The position numbers and the translations under genes were made by a program. This document shows, piece by piece, positions 35,421-45,319 of a stretch of 64,000 nucleotides of DNA; the stretch's first letter is position 1, and every line of letters starts with the position of its first letter. This DNA is from Tetrastigma voinierianum (lineage: Eukaryota; Streptophyta; Magnoliopsida; Vitales; Vitaceae), in assembly GCA_016808115.1 (NCBI GenBank), contig JAEQBH010004667.1, positions 600,501 to 664,500 of the forward strand. The letters are read 5' to 3'. The notes under the pieces are model-generated. The model did no database searches and had not been told where the DNA came from. It worked only from the letters and a program-made list of their open reading frames with translations.

Positions 35421-35739
35421 TTCTCCTCCCAAATCCTTCACCTTTTACTATCTGATAAGCACAATATTTGAACAAATGTATTCCTCCCAATAGTAGAGTG
35501 GATTTTTGCATGGAAGAACTTCTCACTTATCATCTCCTCGTAGGCAACTCCCCTGTTACTAAAAAGTTGGCTATGGGCGAACCAAGGAGCACTGGTCTAC
35601 AATGATAAAGACTCCTCCAAGACCGTCAAAGATCAGCTATGGTGTCAGGTGCTATGGTTATTCGGGAGAGGATCAAAGAACATTTTCTAATTCCCTTGTC
35701 CTAATTGAGTTGGAACAGAAAAGAGGACCCACCCACAAG

Positions 35740-36080
35740 CCTAGCCTTGGCATTCGCTAGTGAGCGCATACTTCAAAGTCGAATGGTCCGTGAAGATAAT
35801 TATTTCGCCTCAACAAAATAGTACTAAAACTTGTTCGGCATAAACCATCGCTATCACCTCTTTCTCAGGTAAATTTTCTTGAAGCCATTCGTTTTACATA
35901 GTAAACCACATACCGTTTTCATCTCGTCTAAGGACTGCGCCAATGAAGAAGGTCACTGTGATCACACATAACTGTAAAGGTAATCCGGCTAGGGTCTCAC
36001 TATTGTGCAAGTATAACAGCCCAGTTCTCAAACTCCTTATTGACATTCAATCCCATCTAAATGTAGTATCTTTTGCAGTT
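35740..36080 (-). pseudogene. RNase H remnant of E
   Basis: On the - strand at about 35900-35800, ENLPEKEVIAMVYAEQVLVL aligns with the NY.TTEKELLAVVFALEKFR block of gypsy RNase H, with the acidic residue (EKE) in place. The flanking parts are badly decayed and I do not see the first Asp-containing motif. Position between RT and integrase supports the call. Confidence 0.5.
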
Positions 36081-36109
36081 TATAGTGTATTTGTACTTTA
36101 TAGTGTCCC

Positions 36110-37000
36110 CAGAGAACCTCCGAGAAACCCAGCATGCCCCCAGTAAAAAATTGTCTCACAGCCTTAACATTCAGGGTGGAGGTGTTTGAAATCAAGTCAA
36201 CTTTTGGCCTTATCAAACTTCAACCCTCTCCTAAAATGATATGTTCCAATACAATGTCTGTCAACATAGCCGGGCATTCTACTAACACTAAAGCTACTTG
36301 CACCAGGTATGTGATGGTTTCCAAAATCGACTAGGCACCTCCTCAAAAATTCCCTCTCCATGATCGTAATACGTCCATAAACCTCCATAATGCCTACTAA
36401 ACAAAATGTCGAAGCATATCGTTGGAAATGTATGGAGCATTACAGCACAAAGTGGTACTGCTCAGATGTATACCGCTAAAATGGGATGTGTGAAAGTTAT
36501 TCTTTCCTAATCCCCATACGATTCTAATTGGAAATATCCCGACAAACTATCCGTGAAACAATAAAGTGGTAAAATGTAAACTTTCCTACACCGATCCATA
36601 AAATGGAAGAGGGAAGTGATCTTCCGTACTTCATTTAACCTGACGATAATCAATGCATACCCTCCAATCTCGTAGAAAAGCAGGGCACCTCCCCTTTTCA
36701 TTATGCAATCGTGGTTATCCTCGATTTCAGTACTACCCGGGTCGGACTCACCCGCGTCGTCGATATAGGTATATAATGCCATCTCAGAAAGGGGCCTTAA
36801 GACCGCTTCAACCACTCGTGATATGGTTCACCTTTCGAGGTTGCCTCACCTGACTTGCCTCCTCCCCAAGTGCATGCACAGTAAACCCACGGGCTAATGC
36901 CCTTCAAACGGAAATTCTCCACCCAAGTGGTATTGTTTCGTCGAGGACTCAGAGCGCTACCCTCCCGTGCAAAGGTCAGCATTAAATGACCACTGACATT
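36110..37000 (-). pseudogene. Reverse transcriptase remnant of E
   Basis: On the - strand, RLNEVRKITSLFHFMDRC and ILPLYCFTDSLSGYFQL (36680-36520) match the Athila/Tat block DYR.LN..T.KDHFPLPFID...........CFLDG.SGY.QI, with the first catalytic Asp kept. A later block at 36310-36200 gives HCIGTYHFRRGLKFDKAKS, the GHIIS..GLEVDKAK motif after the YVDD loop, followed by a VR.F.G.GF-like block near 36150. The catalytic YVDD itself is not readable because of stops and frame changes near 36400. Confidence 0.7.
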
Positions 37001-37309
37001 GCTTCATGGTCTTTCTATAGCATAGTTCGGGCCCAATGTGCGTAGGCTCAGATCTATTTGGCTCACCAATTTTCTCCAATCACCAAATGGCAAAATTCTT
37101 CATTTTTTTCTCCAATATCCTTGAATGATTTCGTGTCAACTTCCTCCCGCTTTCCGCACACCCGCCCAACTCCTTCATCTAGTATATTCCAATGACATAC
37201 CCATCGATCGGGCTTGTTCCTCCAGATAAAAATGCAATGATGCATAGCTTTTAGACATCTTCTTCCTCGAATAGACATTTTTACTTAGTGAAGATGTCAG
37301 CTCTTAAAA

Positions 37310-37545
37310 GTCATACTCCAAGGTGAGTTATATGACAACTATTTCACATGATAATTGCATTGAGGGTGGCTAAGAATGGTCTTCCTAGGGATGATAGGTA
37401 CATCATTCCTGACACAATATTCTACGAGTACAACAAAATTCCATGTGATAGTAAAATTATTCACTTGAATCGGGACATCCCAACGTCCCCTTGGTACTTT
37501 GATCGACCTATCAACAATAGAAAGTGTGATGGAGGGCTTCAGCTT
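37310..37545 (-). pseudogene. Protease-region remnant of E
   Basis: The - strand frame from about 37520 to 37345 reads VDRSIKVPRGRWDVPIQV, then NNFTITWNFVVLVEY and VPIIPRKTILSHPQC. It fits the second half of Athila/Tat proteases (ADRS.K.PRG...DV.VKV..F..PVDFVVLD......PIILGRPFLAT). The upstream active-site DSGA motif is not visible. It lies between gag and RT as expected. Confidence 0.65.
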
Positions 37546-37549
37546 CCAA

Positions 37550-38850
37550 CCCGAGCTGCCTGTACATCGAATAGGGAAGGAGATTCACACTTGCTTCCGC
37601 ATCTACCAAAGGCTTCTTAAGCAAATGCCCCCTATATCGACCGAGATAGCCTGGACGACCGGATCTATTTCATCGGAGTCTTGCATTGAATAATGGCATT
37701 GACTCTGTTCAGTTGGGAAGTACTTTGTCACTGCTTCAACCCTTTTTGACTGGGTGAGTCAAATCTTTAGAAATTGCATAAGTGTGGACTTGTTTGATCA
37801 TGTCAAGTAATGGAATGTCGACCTTTACTTCGCTTCAACACTTCTAAATTTTCATTTGATTAATATCTTTATTTTAATGATCAGGGTGCGTGGGACTATT
37901 TATTCCCTACCAGCCTCTCGATCAACACCCTCCCCTGTCTGCACGTATTTCCCAGTAAGGTTTATTGTTCAGATGGCTTTGTAAGCTCTCGCCACTCGCC
38001 AGGATGATAGCCTCGACCCTCATTCAATTTGGAAATTCTGCCATTTGAGAGCTTTCATGTAAGATCATTGGCTCATATTTTGAGAGGGAAATTTCTTCCT
38101 TTTCCTTGTAATTGGTTGTCTAGTCAACCCGAGACCGAGTACTACAGGTCATTCTAATCTGCTGGAAGTGCCCCAACGCCGATTGCAGGTGGTCCGAAAG
38201 CATTCACCGCCTTCTATTCTTCAACTAAGTGACCCACCACTCGCTTCAAATTCACAATGGTCATTTACGCTGGATTAGGGTGGTTTGTTACCACGTGAAC
38301 CCGTAGGGAGTATGTTGGGGTTTTCGACTACTTCCATGATAAATTAGGCTGGTTTTCTCCAACCGATTGTGTGGCCCCATAAGGGGGAGCACCTCTATTT
38401 GCAGCCTTCCACGGTCCACCATGTCATTGCTTCGCATCACGTAAATTTAATTAGGGAAGGCTGGACATTGATCTCCTTGATGACTAAAGGGATTGGCAAT
38501 TAAAATGTGGTCGAGAGGCATGGGGTATGCTCGCCACTGTTCAGGATTTTCATGTTCGATTTCGTAATTTGTTCTTCTTCCAATCTCCTAGTCAAAGAAG
38601 ATAGCTCATTTTCATTTCCATTTCCTGGTAGGGAAAAACCGCCCCTGTCTACTCCAGATTCATGTTCCGTTTGGCTTCCTCGATTTATCTATCCTAAGCT
38701 TTGGGAGGTCTTTGCACATAGCTGAGGAAATCTGGGTTTCATTCGATTTCTCATTAGAAGCCCCCACACAATGTTTAAAAAAAAAAGAGCTTATGAGCAG
38801 GATTATTCCATCATAAAATACACCAACATCCATGTGTCGGCTTCACGGTG
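37550..38850 (-). other. Unassigned internal region of E (gag-protease linker)
   Basis: No convincing domain on either strand. By position it should encode the C-terminal half of Gag. Short frames are present but carry neither a zinc knuckle nor the ITLRSGK word usual here. Confidence 0.4.
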
Positions 38851-38859
38851 GGCATGCAT

Positions 38860-39460
38860 TATTTAGTAGCTCAAGACAATTCTTCAAGATTGATATAAAC
38901 CTTACTCATCAAGGAATGCAAAGGGTGTGCATCTTCCTCGATCACACCTGGTGAGCACCTAAAGAACTTTTCAAAATTCAACAGAACACCCTGTCTCGAC
39001 GGTCCGCCTTAAAGAATTAAGCCAAATTTCGCTTTATCTTCGAGGGTCAAAGGGAAGGCTTCTCACTTGAGTAAACCATATCGAACACACCCTCCTTGAA
39101 AGTAGTGAAAACCTCCTCGAAACTCCGAATATGTGTATGATTTTCATTTTCCATACCATGAAGTCTGGGAGCAGGGCACTAAATAAGGTCTCAACACACA
39201 TCCCTCCGGGAGGGTATACGTATGAGGGCGCACTCAACCCTGGTGGGTGGAATGGACCTCACATCTCAGGAGGCATTGTTCACGGGTGAAATTTCTGTTA
39301 TTTTATTGTTTCGTGGGTTCTATTCGATTGCGTGCAGGCCACCACAACCCTCTTCAATTGAAGCACCTAGCCTTTCCAGTCTGTCTGCAGTGTTTCATTC
39401 CATCGTACGTTTCATATGATCACACCACAAATAAGAAACCAAATAAAAACTAGACTAACA
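38860..39460 (-). pseudogene. gag: gag remnant of E
   Basis: On the - strand at 39150-38990, frames give NHTHIRSFEEVFTTFKEGVF, then a PFDPRR/LTLEDKAK-like block and a VLLNFEKFF block. This fits the Athila/Tat capsid pattern (DP..HL..F.EVC.TFK..GV....I.L.LFPFSL.DKAK.WL.SL). At least two frameshifts separate the blocks. No start codon can be assigned. Confidence 0.65.
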
Positions 39461-39646
39461 AAAGTTAAGCTATCAAGTTACTAAAATCAAAACAATGGTA
39501 AAAGTCCATCGTGGAAGTATTCAAACCCTTGCGTTGAAATCTCACCCCCGCAAGGGAATCGTAAAAGAAATGATAAAATAAAAGAAATGATAGCACCAAA
39601 ACCATGATGTGAATCATGTTCACTCCACTTCTTCTTCTCGACTAGG

Positions 39647-39666
39647 CCATCCCCTGAACGACGCCA
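39647..39666 (-). other. Primer binding site of E (tRNA-Asp type)
   Basis: On the - strand this reads TGGCGTCGTTCAGGGGATGG, six bases after the end of the 5' LTR. It resembles TGGCGCCGTTGCCGGGGA, the tRNA-Asp-complementary site typical of Athila and Tat elements, with three differences and one missing base. It supports both strand and clade. Confidence 0.65.
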
Positions 39667-39672
39667 TTTGAT

Positions 39673-40955
39673 TGTTTCAGGCAAGTGTGTTCTAATCAAC
39701 AAAATTTATAAACCTGGGGATTCTAATACTCGACGAGCAAAGCCATCATCGTATAGTGGCTCTAGGTCGAACATAGGGATGGGTTTTTCGTGAGAGAAGA
39801 GTTACGCACAGTGCCTGGTTTTTCTCGTTGGATTTATGTGTGTGTGGGGAAAATGTTGTGTGTGGGAAATGGTTGGTAAACTAAAATAATCATGTATAAA
39901 GTTAAAAAAGAACCAAGTCTGTAATACCTGGCTAGGGTTCTAGGTTAACTAACATGTACTTGTCATTATCTCCAGAGCCGACAGACACAGTCATTTCCAA
40001 CCCATCTCATTCATTTTAAACCTAAACCCTAAGAGTTTCTTTTGTGCATGGAGCATTGGCTGGCATAAACGTCCCAAGCAAAGTGGAAAGTAATATCTCA
40101 AAACCCCACCCCACAATTCACAGAGACAACTAATCATACTGCGATCTAGTGGAAAGTATCCATCGAACTCAAAAGTCACAAATAATACACTGTAGTATAG
40201 TATGTTTGGTAGATTAACTACGGTGGTAAGAAGGGCACAAATACCCTTAAAAAACACAAATACAAAGAAAGCATGAGAACATGCGCCAAGCCTAAAAACA
40301 ACACCTTGGGATCGGCCTCATGATCAAGCATTGTTATCCCTTTGATTATTATCAAGGGGTGTTTCACAACAAGAGTGCAAGAAAGAAGGGAGGAAGGAAG
40401 AGAAATCACCAAAGGCAGGGGAGGAGCCACGCTCCGAATCGACTGATTGAGGATAAGCCGATTTGATTAAGGCAATATTGAGCGAGTATAGGGTGCTTTC
40501 AGAAAGGAAATTATAAAAGTGTGTTAAAGAACCAAAAATAAGGGGCGTAGGGGCAACCAGAGCAAACCAAATTAAAAGGCGGGTCAAAGCAAATAATGTA
40601 GGCACAGTGTGCACAGGTAGCAAGACTATGTGTCGTGAAAATCGCAACTCAAGGAAATTTCAGAGTCGAGGGCAATACAACTTGCAACCCAAAATTTCAA
40701 ATGGCTCCCTTCTTTAATAAATTTCATCTAATTTCCTCCGATTTGATCATGAGTCCTCGAATCTCTACTGTGTTCAACGTGGTTTGAGTCAAATTGTAGA
40801 AATAGAAGGTATCTGGAGCAGGTAAAACTACTAAAATAGCTACAAAGATGTGGATCGTAGTAAAGCCTGGACCCCAATGCATCAATTGAGTTAGTCAAGT
40901 CGACAGACATAAAACGTATAAACCTCGTACAAACAAAGGGGCTCAATATTGCACT
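39673..40955 (-). repeat. 5' LTR of E (right copy)
   Basis: Direct repeat of 31632-32943 with the same ordered landmarks (GTTCTAATCAACAAAATTTA, GGCTAGGGTTCTAGGTTAAC, GATTTGATCATGAGTCCTCG, CAATGCATCAATTGAGTTAG). Its right edge abuts PMD-coding sequence. Many small indels against the other copy mark an old insertion. Confidence 0.8.
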
Positions 40956-41590
40956 ATTCGGGTACCTAATCAATATCCGCTTATCCGATCAGGGAGATCT
41001 AGAGGAATGATGTCACCCTTATATGTCTCGGGACCTGTTAAGAAGCACGTCCCGCAGCTAGTCTCAAGGGCACTCACACAACAGAGATACCTCCATTCGT
41101 GGGCTCTGCGAGCAACGACTACATAGAGTGATGCATGTGGACGAACTCGTAGAGATTGAAGATCGATCAAGGCTCCATACATTAAGTCTTTATGGGATAC
41201 GAGGAGTGCACCCCACCGCACCCTATATGAGGCCATGGACTCGCATCCATATGTAAGGTATTGTCGTATTACACGACGTTTTATGACACCACCACTCAAT
41301 AGGGATGATATGGAGGTCTATAATTGGCCACCCATCACTCAAGTTTTGGTGTTACGCTTAGGTTTCTAAAGTGTTTTCAAATTTTAATCAAAAGATTATG
41401 TATTTATAATTGTTTGGTTTGGTTCTTTAGGACTTCACATGGCTGACATACTTGTCTCGGTGGGGCTACCACTGGTTTATACAACGATATCATATCACTA
41501 GATCGTTGTTACACCATCTAGAGTAGAGGAGTATCGCCGCTACCATCAGAGGGGCATCTACTACACCATCATTTGCACCTAGTGTCATCC
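40956..41590 (+). pseudogene. Plant mobile domain (PMD) gene, 3' part
   Basis: The continuation of the PMD gene after E. One frame gives REI.RNDVTLICLGT and another MSPLYVSGPVKKHVPQLVSR, both alternatives for the PMD block IWR..VPLICFEIVE.H.P.RV.RQFG. From about 41180, IKAPYIKSLWDTRSAPHR and MDSHPYVRYCRITRRFMTPP match the C-terminal PMD block (HA.YI..WN.R........DPYM.WYRRITRRFISPP). After a likely intron with acceptor TTTAG (41429), a last exon reads DFTWLTYLSRWGYHWFIQRY. One stop (41120) and two frame changes are present. The remainder to the right terminal repeat is probably 3' untranslated. Confidence 0.72.
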
Positions 41591-42384
41591 ACCTGGGCCA
41601 GATATTAGTCTATTCATGTGAGGTGTAGGGAGAGTTGATCGGAAAGGTTTGGTCGTGGCCGAGATGGTGCTTGGTGGTCGTATTTGCATGGCGAGGGAGG
41701 TCGGGCACACCGGTCGGCTACCGTCTACTCCACACCTCCCATACTTACCCACACCGACACTTCCATACTTCCCCATACTTAATTCATCACCCGATACTTT
41801 TATAATTCTACGACTTAAATATCACTCCCTTCATACCTGTGACACACTTACACATCTTTAACATATTCGGTGTCGCTAGACCCAACCTCCATAGTAGTAG
41901 ATGTCACCTTATCATCCCACCCTTTATCATCCCCTACATTATTCTCCCCATCAATGAGAGACCATATCGAATCTTGTATTAGAGTTGCGCACCTCCAACC
42001 AGGCGACTCGTGCTCCACATATACGTCGAGTACTTCATCCACGCTCCCTAGCCCATCCGCCCTCGCGCCTCCTCACAGATTGCAATTTGGACCCCATAGA
42101 TCAACCATTAGTCGTATTCTGGGACGCGTCCTAAGAGAAATAAGAAAGTCCCATCTCGTGGGACCCACTGGAGAGTATGTTGATATTTGTATATAATTTT
42201 TTATATATTTAGTATTTTAAATGGATAATATACACAACGGACAACTTGTTATGTAAAAATAAACTTATAAATATTTTTAAAATAAGACCTAGATTTATTT
42301 GGGATCCATAATAATTTCTGATGTGCATAATAGCAGCAACTCAAAACATTTTACAACTATGTCTGAAACTATTACTTGATAAGT

Positions 42385-42575
42385 AATTTATCCAATAGTA
42401 AATATTGCTTCACAATTTTAAAAAGTTTATGTATCCATTACTTAGATGTAATTTATCCAATAGTAAATATTGCTTCAATACTTTTAAATAAGTCATGTAT
42501 CCATTACTGGCTGTAATTCTATCTAATAGTAACATTGCTTCAATAATTTTTAAATAAGTTCATGTACAAAATAAT
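42385..42575 (+). repeat. ~65 bp tandem repeat x3
   Basis: TCCAATAGTAAATATTGCTTCA or variant at 42391, 42456 and 42522, with CATGTATCCATTACT between. AT-rich, non-coding, just inside the MULE's right terminal repeat. Confidence 0.85.
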
Positions 42576-42589
42576 AATAATTTTGGGGT

Positions 42590-42866
42590 AAATTACATCA
42601 TATGTCGTTTCCATGACAATGGCTGAATCGACTAATAGCATAATGTCTGTCCATGGCACAACAAATAAACAGCTGTGAAGTCGTCTATGATAATAAGAAT
42701 TGAAGCTTCAAAATTAAGGTCGTTGTCCATGACACGGAAACGTTTGTTGTATCCATGGCCTAAACACACTACTTGGACAATGTTTTCAAACTAAAACTAA
42801 TTTTTGTAATTTTTTTAGGGAAAAACTTACTTTAATTCAAAACTGACAAAATAGTGGGAAACTTTC
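42590..42866 (-). repeat. Right terminal inverted repeat of the MULE
   Basis: The - strand reads GAAAGTTT, then TTTTGAATTAAAGTAAG, AAAAATTAGTTTTAGTTTG, AAGTAGTGTGTTTAGGCCATG and GTGTCATGGACAACGACC, matching the left copy in order. It also has the tandem words ATCATAGACGACTTC and TTTATTTGTTGTGCCATGG. Divergence and indels show the MULE is old. Confidence 0.72.
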
Positions 42867-45015
42867 ATCATTTCTCATTGATTATTGGGTTTGATCCTTA
42901 TTTGTCTTTTTTTTTTTTTAAATTCCGATCACATCACAAGCCAACTATTACTATCAACATATCTGTCCGATTTTACCCTTCCATTTGACTCCAAACCATG
43001 AGTCTATAACTTTATAATCTATTAATAAGTTCAATTTTTACATTATTTTTATTATGCATTAAATTATTTCTTTTAAAATTAAGAAATAATTTTTAGGTGT
43101 CATATTTACATTAGATATGAGGGAAAAGTTATTATTGATATGTAATTGAGCTCTGTTTTGACCTTTTTTTTAATTCCATGAGTACACTTTAGTTTTGAGG
43201 ATACCAAACTATTCTAATTGAAATGAACTCTGATAATCCTTCCTATACTTTTTTATACTGTTTGAAACCAGAAATGCTCTTAATAATTGAGCTTCTTAAC
43301 TTAATAGATGCATTTTAAAAGTCGCCGAAAGACCCAGAATTGAAGTCTTTGGATCAGGAAAGATAGCTCAAACCAATGCAAGAACCAGACTTGCTAGGTC
43401 AAGAAATAATGAAAAACATTTAGAAAATATGTCGTAGGGTATTAAGAAATATCTGAAAAAGGGTCTCTTTTCTCTCACCAAAGATACAAGACAACAAATA
43501 AAGAGTCTTAATGTCTTCCTTTCACTAGAAATATGATTAAAGAAGAAATGGAGATTTCTCTACGCATGCTCTTGGCACATGACTCGAAAATGAGCACATA
43601 TTAATAATCTACTTCACCGGTCCAATCAAGACAAATAGAACTCCTGGGACAAAGGTCAAAGGAAGAGTCATAGGATGTGATCCTTGGCATTCCAAGGGTG
43701 TCAAAGCTCTAAGAATAGTTTTTGAAGGACCCACAAAGAATTTGATTCATGTAGTCAATCACAGACGTAAGAAACTACTATATTACCCACAAAAGATGGG
43801 TGGTATATGAAATCAAAGTCATTGTCATAAATTAAGGGAAGGGAGAGTTCTTCAAACAATTATACTACTAACCAACACCCAACCCTTGTAAGGAATGAAA
43901 TAAGCAAAATCAAGGACACCTGGGTACAACAAAATTGCATAACCCCAACTATAGCAAACATGAAGACACTATCGTTGGATAGACACTTTGGAATCAGGTA
44001 GTAGAACTTGTTGCTAAGTAGCTTCTCGCGAACTAAGGGAACACATGTTCCATACTTCAAGTCTAAACTTAACTCAACAATTAGTGTACTAAAATTGATA
44101 CATGTGGACCTAACATGCACAGAAAGAGGAGAAAGCTTTAACATAAAATGATACATCTATGCAAAAGCTATTCGGATGGTTTGTCTCCATCTTGAAAAGA
44201 CCAATCATCATAAGAAATCTCAGCCCCTGGTGGGATCGGGAAAAGGATGTCGATTTAGGCCAAGGATCGAAAATCATCTCGGCCTCATCACTTGAACAGT
44301 AAATGATCGCTTAATGAGAGGAACCCGCCTTTTGGGACCAAAGAACTTCTACGCATGTCATCTCGAAAAGACAAAAGAAGTAAGAATGTCTACGACTATC
44401 AAGCAAATGCTCAAAATGTGGGAAGGTATCTCTCATCTCAATAGAAGTTCAGACTACACTTGGAACTAATCATCCAGTCATAGAGAGTGTCTGAACTATC
44501 AAAGGAATACATTAGGACCTAGATGATCAAGACACTAAAGTGGAAATTCTCCTAACTATCATGAAGACCTCTAAGTATGGAACATAGTGTTTGGGTGGAA
44601 ACTTAGAAGAAGGAAAGTATACACTTGGAAGTTATAAAAATGAGTGGAAGCCATGGTTATGAAGAAATAACCCGCATAGAGGCGCCAGAGGGATGGACAC
44701 ATCTGCAGTGGAGGCAAGGGACGGCCTGGGGACCAAGGTCATTCGAGAAAGAGTCCCAACTCACTATTGTGTCAATCCTAGAAGGATTGAGATCCCCATC
44801 CAAGGATGGACGCCACCAGGTATGAAGGTCTCTGATCATCCATTGGTTTGAGTTTCACGTGGGGCTTCCACACAATTCCAATCCACAGAATGGCTGTGGC
44901 ATACTAAGAGTTACTAAACGAAAGATAGTCGAGAAAATGGCATTCTAAAGAGAACCCCAATGCTCCTATTAAATAGGGAATTGTTAGAAACAAAGACCTA
45001 TGTTTTTAAAAGCAT
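42867..45015 (+). other. Unassigned region upstream of G
   Basis: No recognised domain. The first 450 bp are AT-rich. From about 43.32 kb the + strand has coding-like fragments in changing frames, for example FTGPIKTNRTPGTKVKGRVI and NHRRKKLLYYPQKMGG (43620-43800), and GTKVIRERVPTHYCVNPRRI followed by EIPIQGWTPP (44720-44815). A - strand frame of 98 codons exists at 44156-43860, but it looks hydrophobic and unmatched. It may be the decayed upstream part, or left LTR, of the element that owns G. Confidence 0.35.
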
Positions 45016-45019
45016 GTGG

Positions 45020-45035
45020 ACCCTATATAAAGTGA
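45020..45035 (+). promoter_or_regulatory. TATA box and leader of G
   Basis: CCCTATATAAAGTGAG is a good plant TATA box. About 115 bp later the ATG at 45136 opens the G frame. The leader between is pyrimidine- and A-rich without other ATG in frame. This supports G having been a transcribed unit. Transcription itself is inferred. Confidence 0.5.
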
Positions 45036-45135
45036 GAAACAAATATAAGACAAAAAACACTTTATTCTTCATATTCTGAAGAATCTTCCAAAGTTCCAAC
45101 TTTTCATTGTCTCATCTTTTTTCTTGATTTCAAAA

Positions 45136-45319
45136 ATGTTGATGACAAGATCTAATGGGTCCAGAAGAAAAAAGCTTCTGAAAGGAAGTTCCAACTCCAA
45201 AGGCAAGACCTTTGATCAAGAAGGATCGACTATATATCTAATTGTTATGGAACCTTTAAATTTAACGTCGCCAACCATACTAGTGCCCTATGGCACTTCT
45301 GAAGATGAGACAAAAAACT
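45136..45319 (+). pseudogene. G ORF, 5' part (plant transposon protein type), cut by F
   Basis: From ATG 45136 the frame reads MLMTRSNGSRRKKLLKGSSN, a basic Ser/Lys-rich start, then EPLNLTSPTILVPYGTSEDE, and runs to 45319 where the F LTR begins. The same kind of low-complexity polar sequence resumes right of F at 61700. The N-terminus resembles the variable, basic starts of plant proteins holding the 'putative plant transposon protein' domain, but by itself it is not diagnostic. Confidence 0.5.

Larger units (their letters stand above)
31632..40955 (-). mobile_element. Athila/Tat-like Ty3/gypsy retrotransposon E, inserted in the PMD gene
   Basis: Direct repeats at 31632-32943 and 39673-40955 are LTRs: both hold AATCAACAAAATTTATAACC-like starts, TAGGGTTCTAGGTTAAC, TTTGATCATGAGTCCTCGAA and ACCCCAATGCATCAATTGAG. 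Between them, the - strand carries, in order from the right, a tRNA-Asp-type primer site, gag, protease, RT, RNase H and integrase remnants. ATTCG at 31625-31629 and 40956-40960 is a candidate target duplication, offset by 2 bp from the TG/CA ends. The PMD reading frame stops on the left and resumes on the right, confirming the insertion. The coding part is heavily decayed, more than F. Confidence 0.85.
18828..42866 (+). mobile_element. MULE (Mutator-like transposon) carrying MURA and a PMD gene, with three nested insertions
   Basis: Sequence at about 18.83-19.11 kb returns in inverted form at about 42.59-42.87 kb, giving long terminal inverted repeats typical of MULEs. Between them, all on the + strand, lie a MuDR-type transposase with MULE and SWIM domains (27.5-30.05 kb) and a plant mobile domain gene (30.49-31.63 and 40.96-41.6 kb). 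Insertions Z, W and E account for about 16.1 kb, so the original element was about 8 kb. The exact ends and the usual 9 bp target duplication could not be fixed because the outermost bases are diverged. That transposase and PMD gene belong to one element is inferred from order, strand and the enclosing inverted repeats. Confidence 0.75.

Noticed and set aside
40970..41299. A - strand frame of 109 codons
   Set aside because: The + strand of the same stretch carries PMD C-terminal motifs (RITRRFMTPP and others), so the - frame is a shadow.
43860..44156. A - strand hydrophobic frame of 98 codons
   Set aside because: No motif, no start context, and the + strand looks at least as protein-like; left unassigned.
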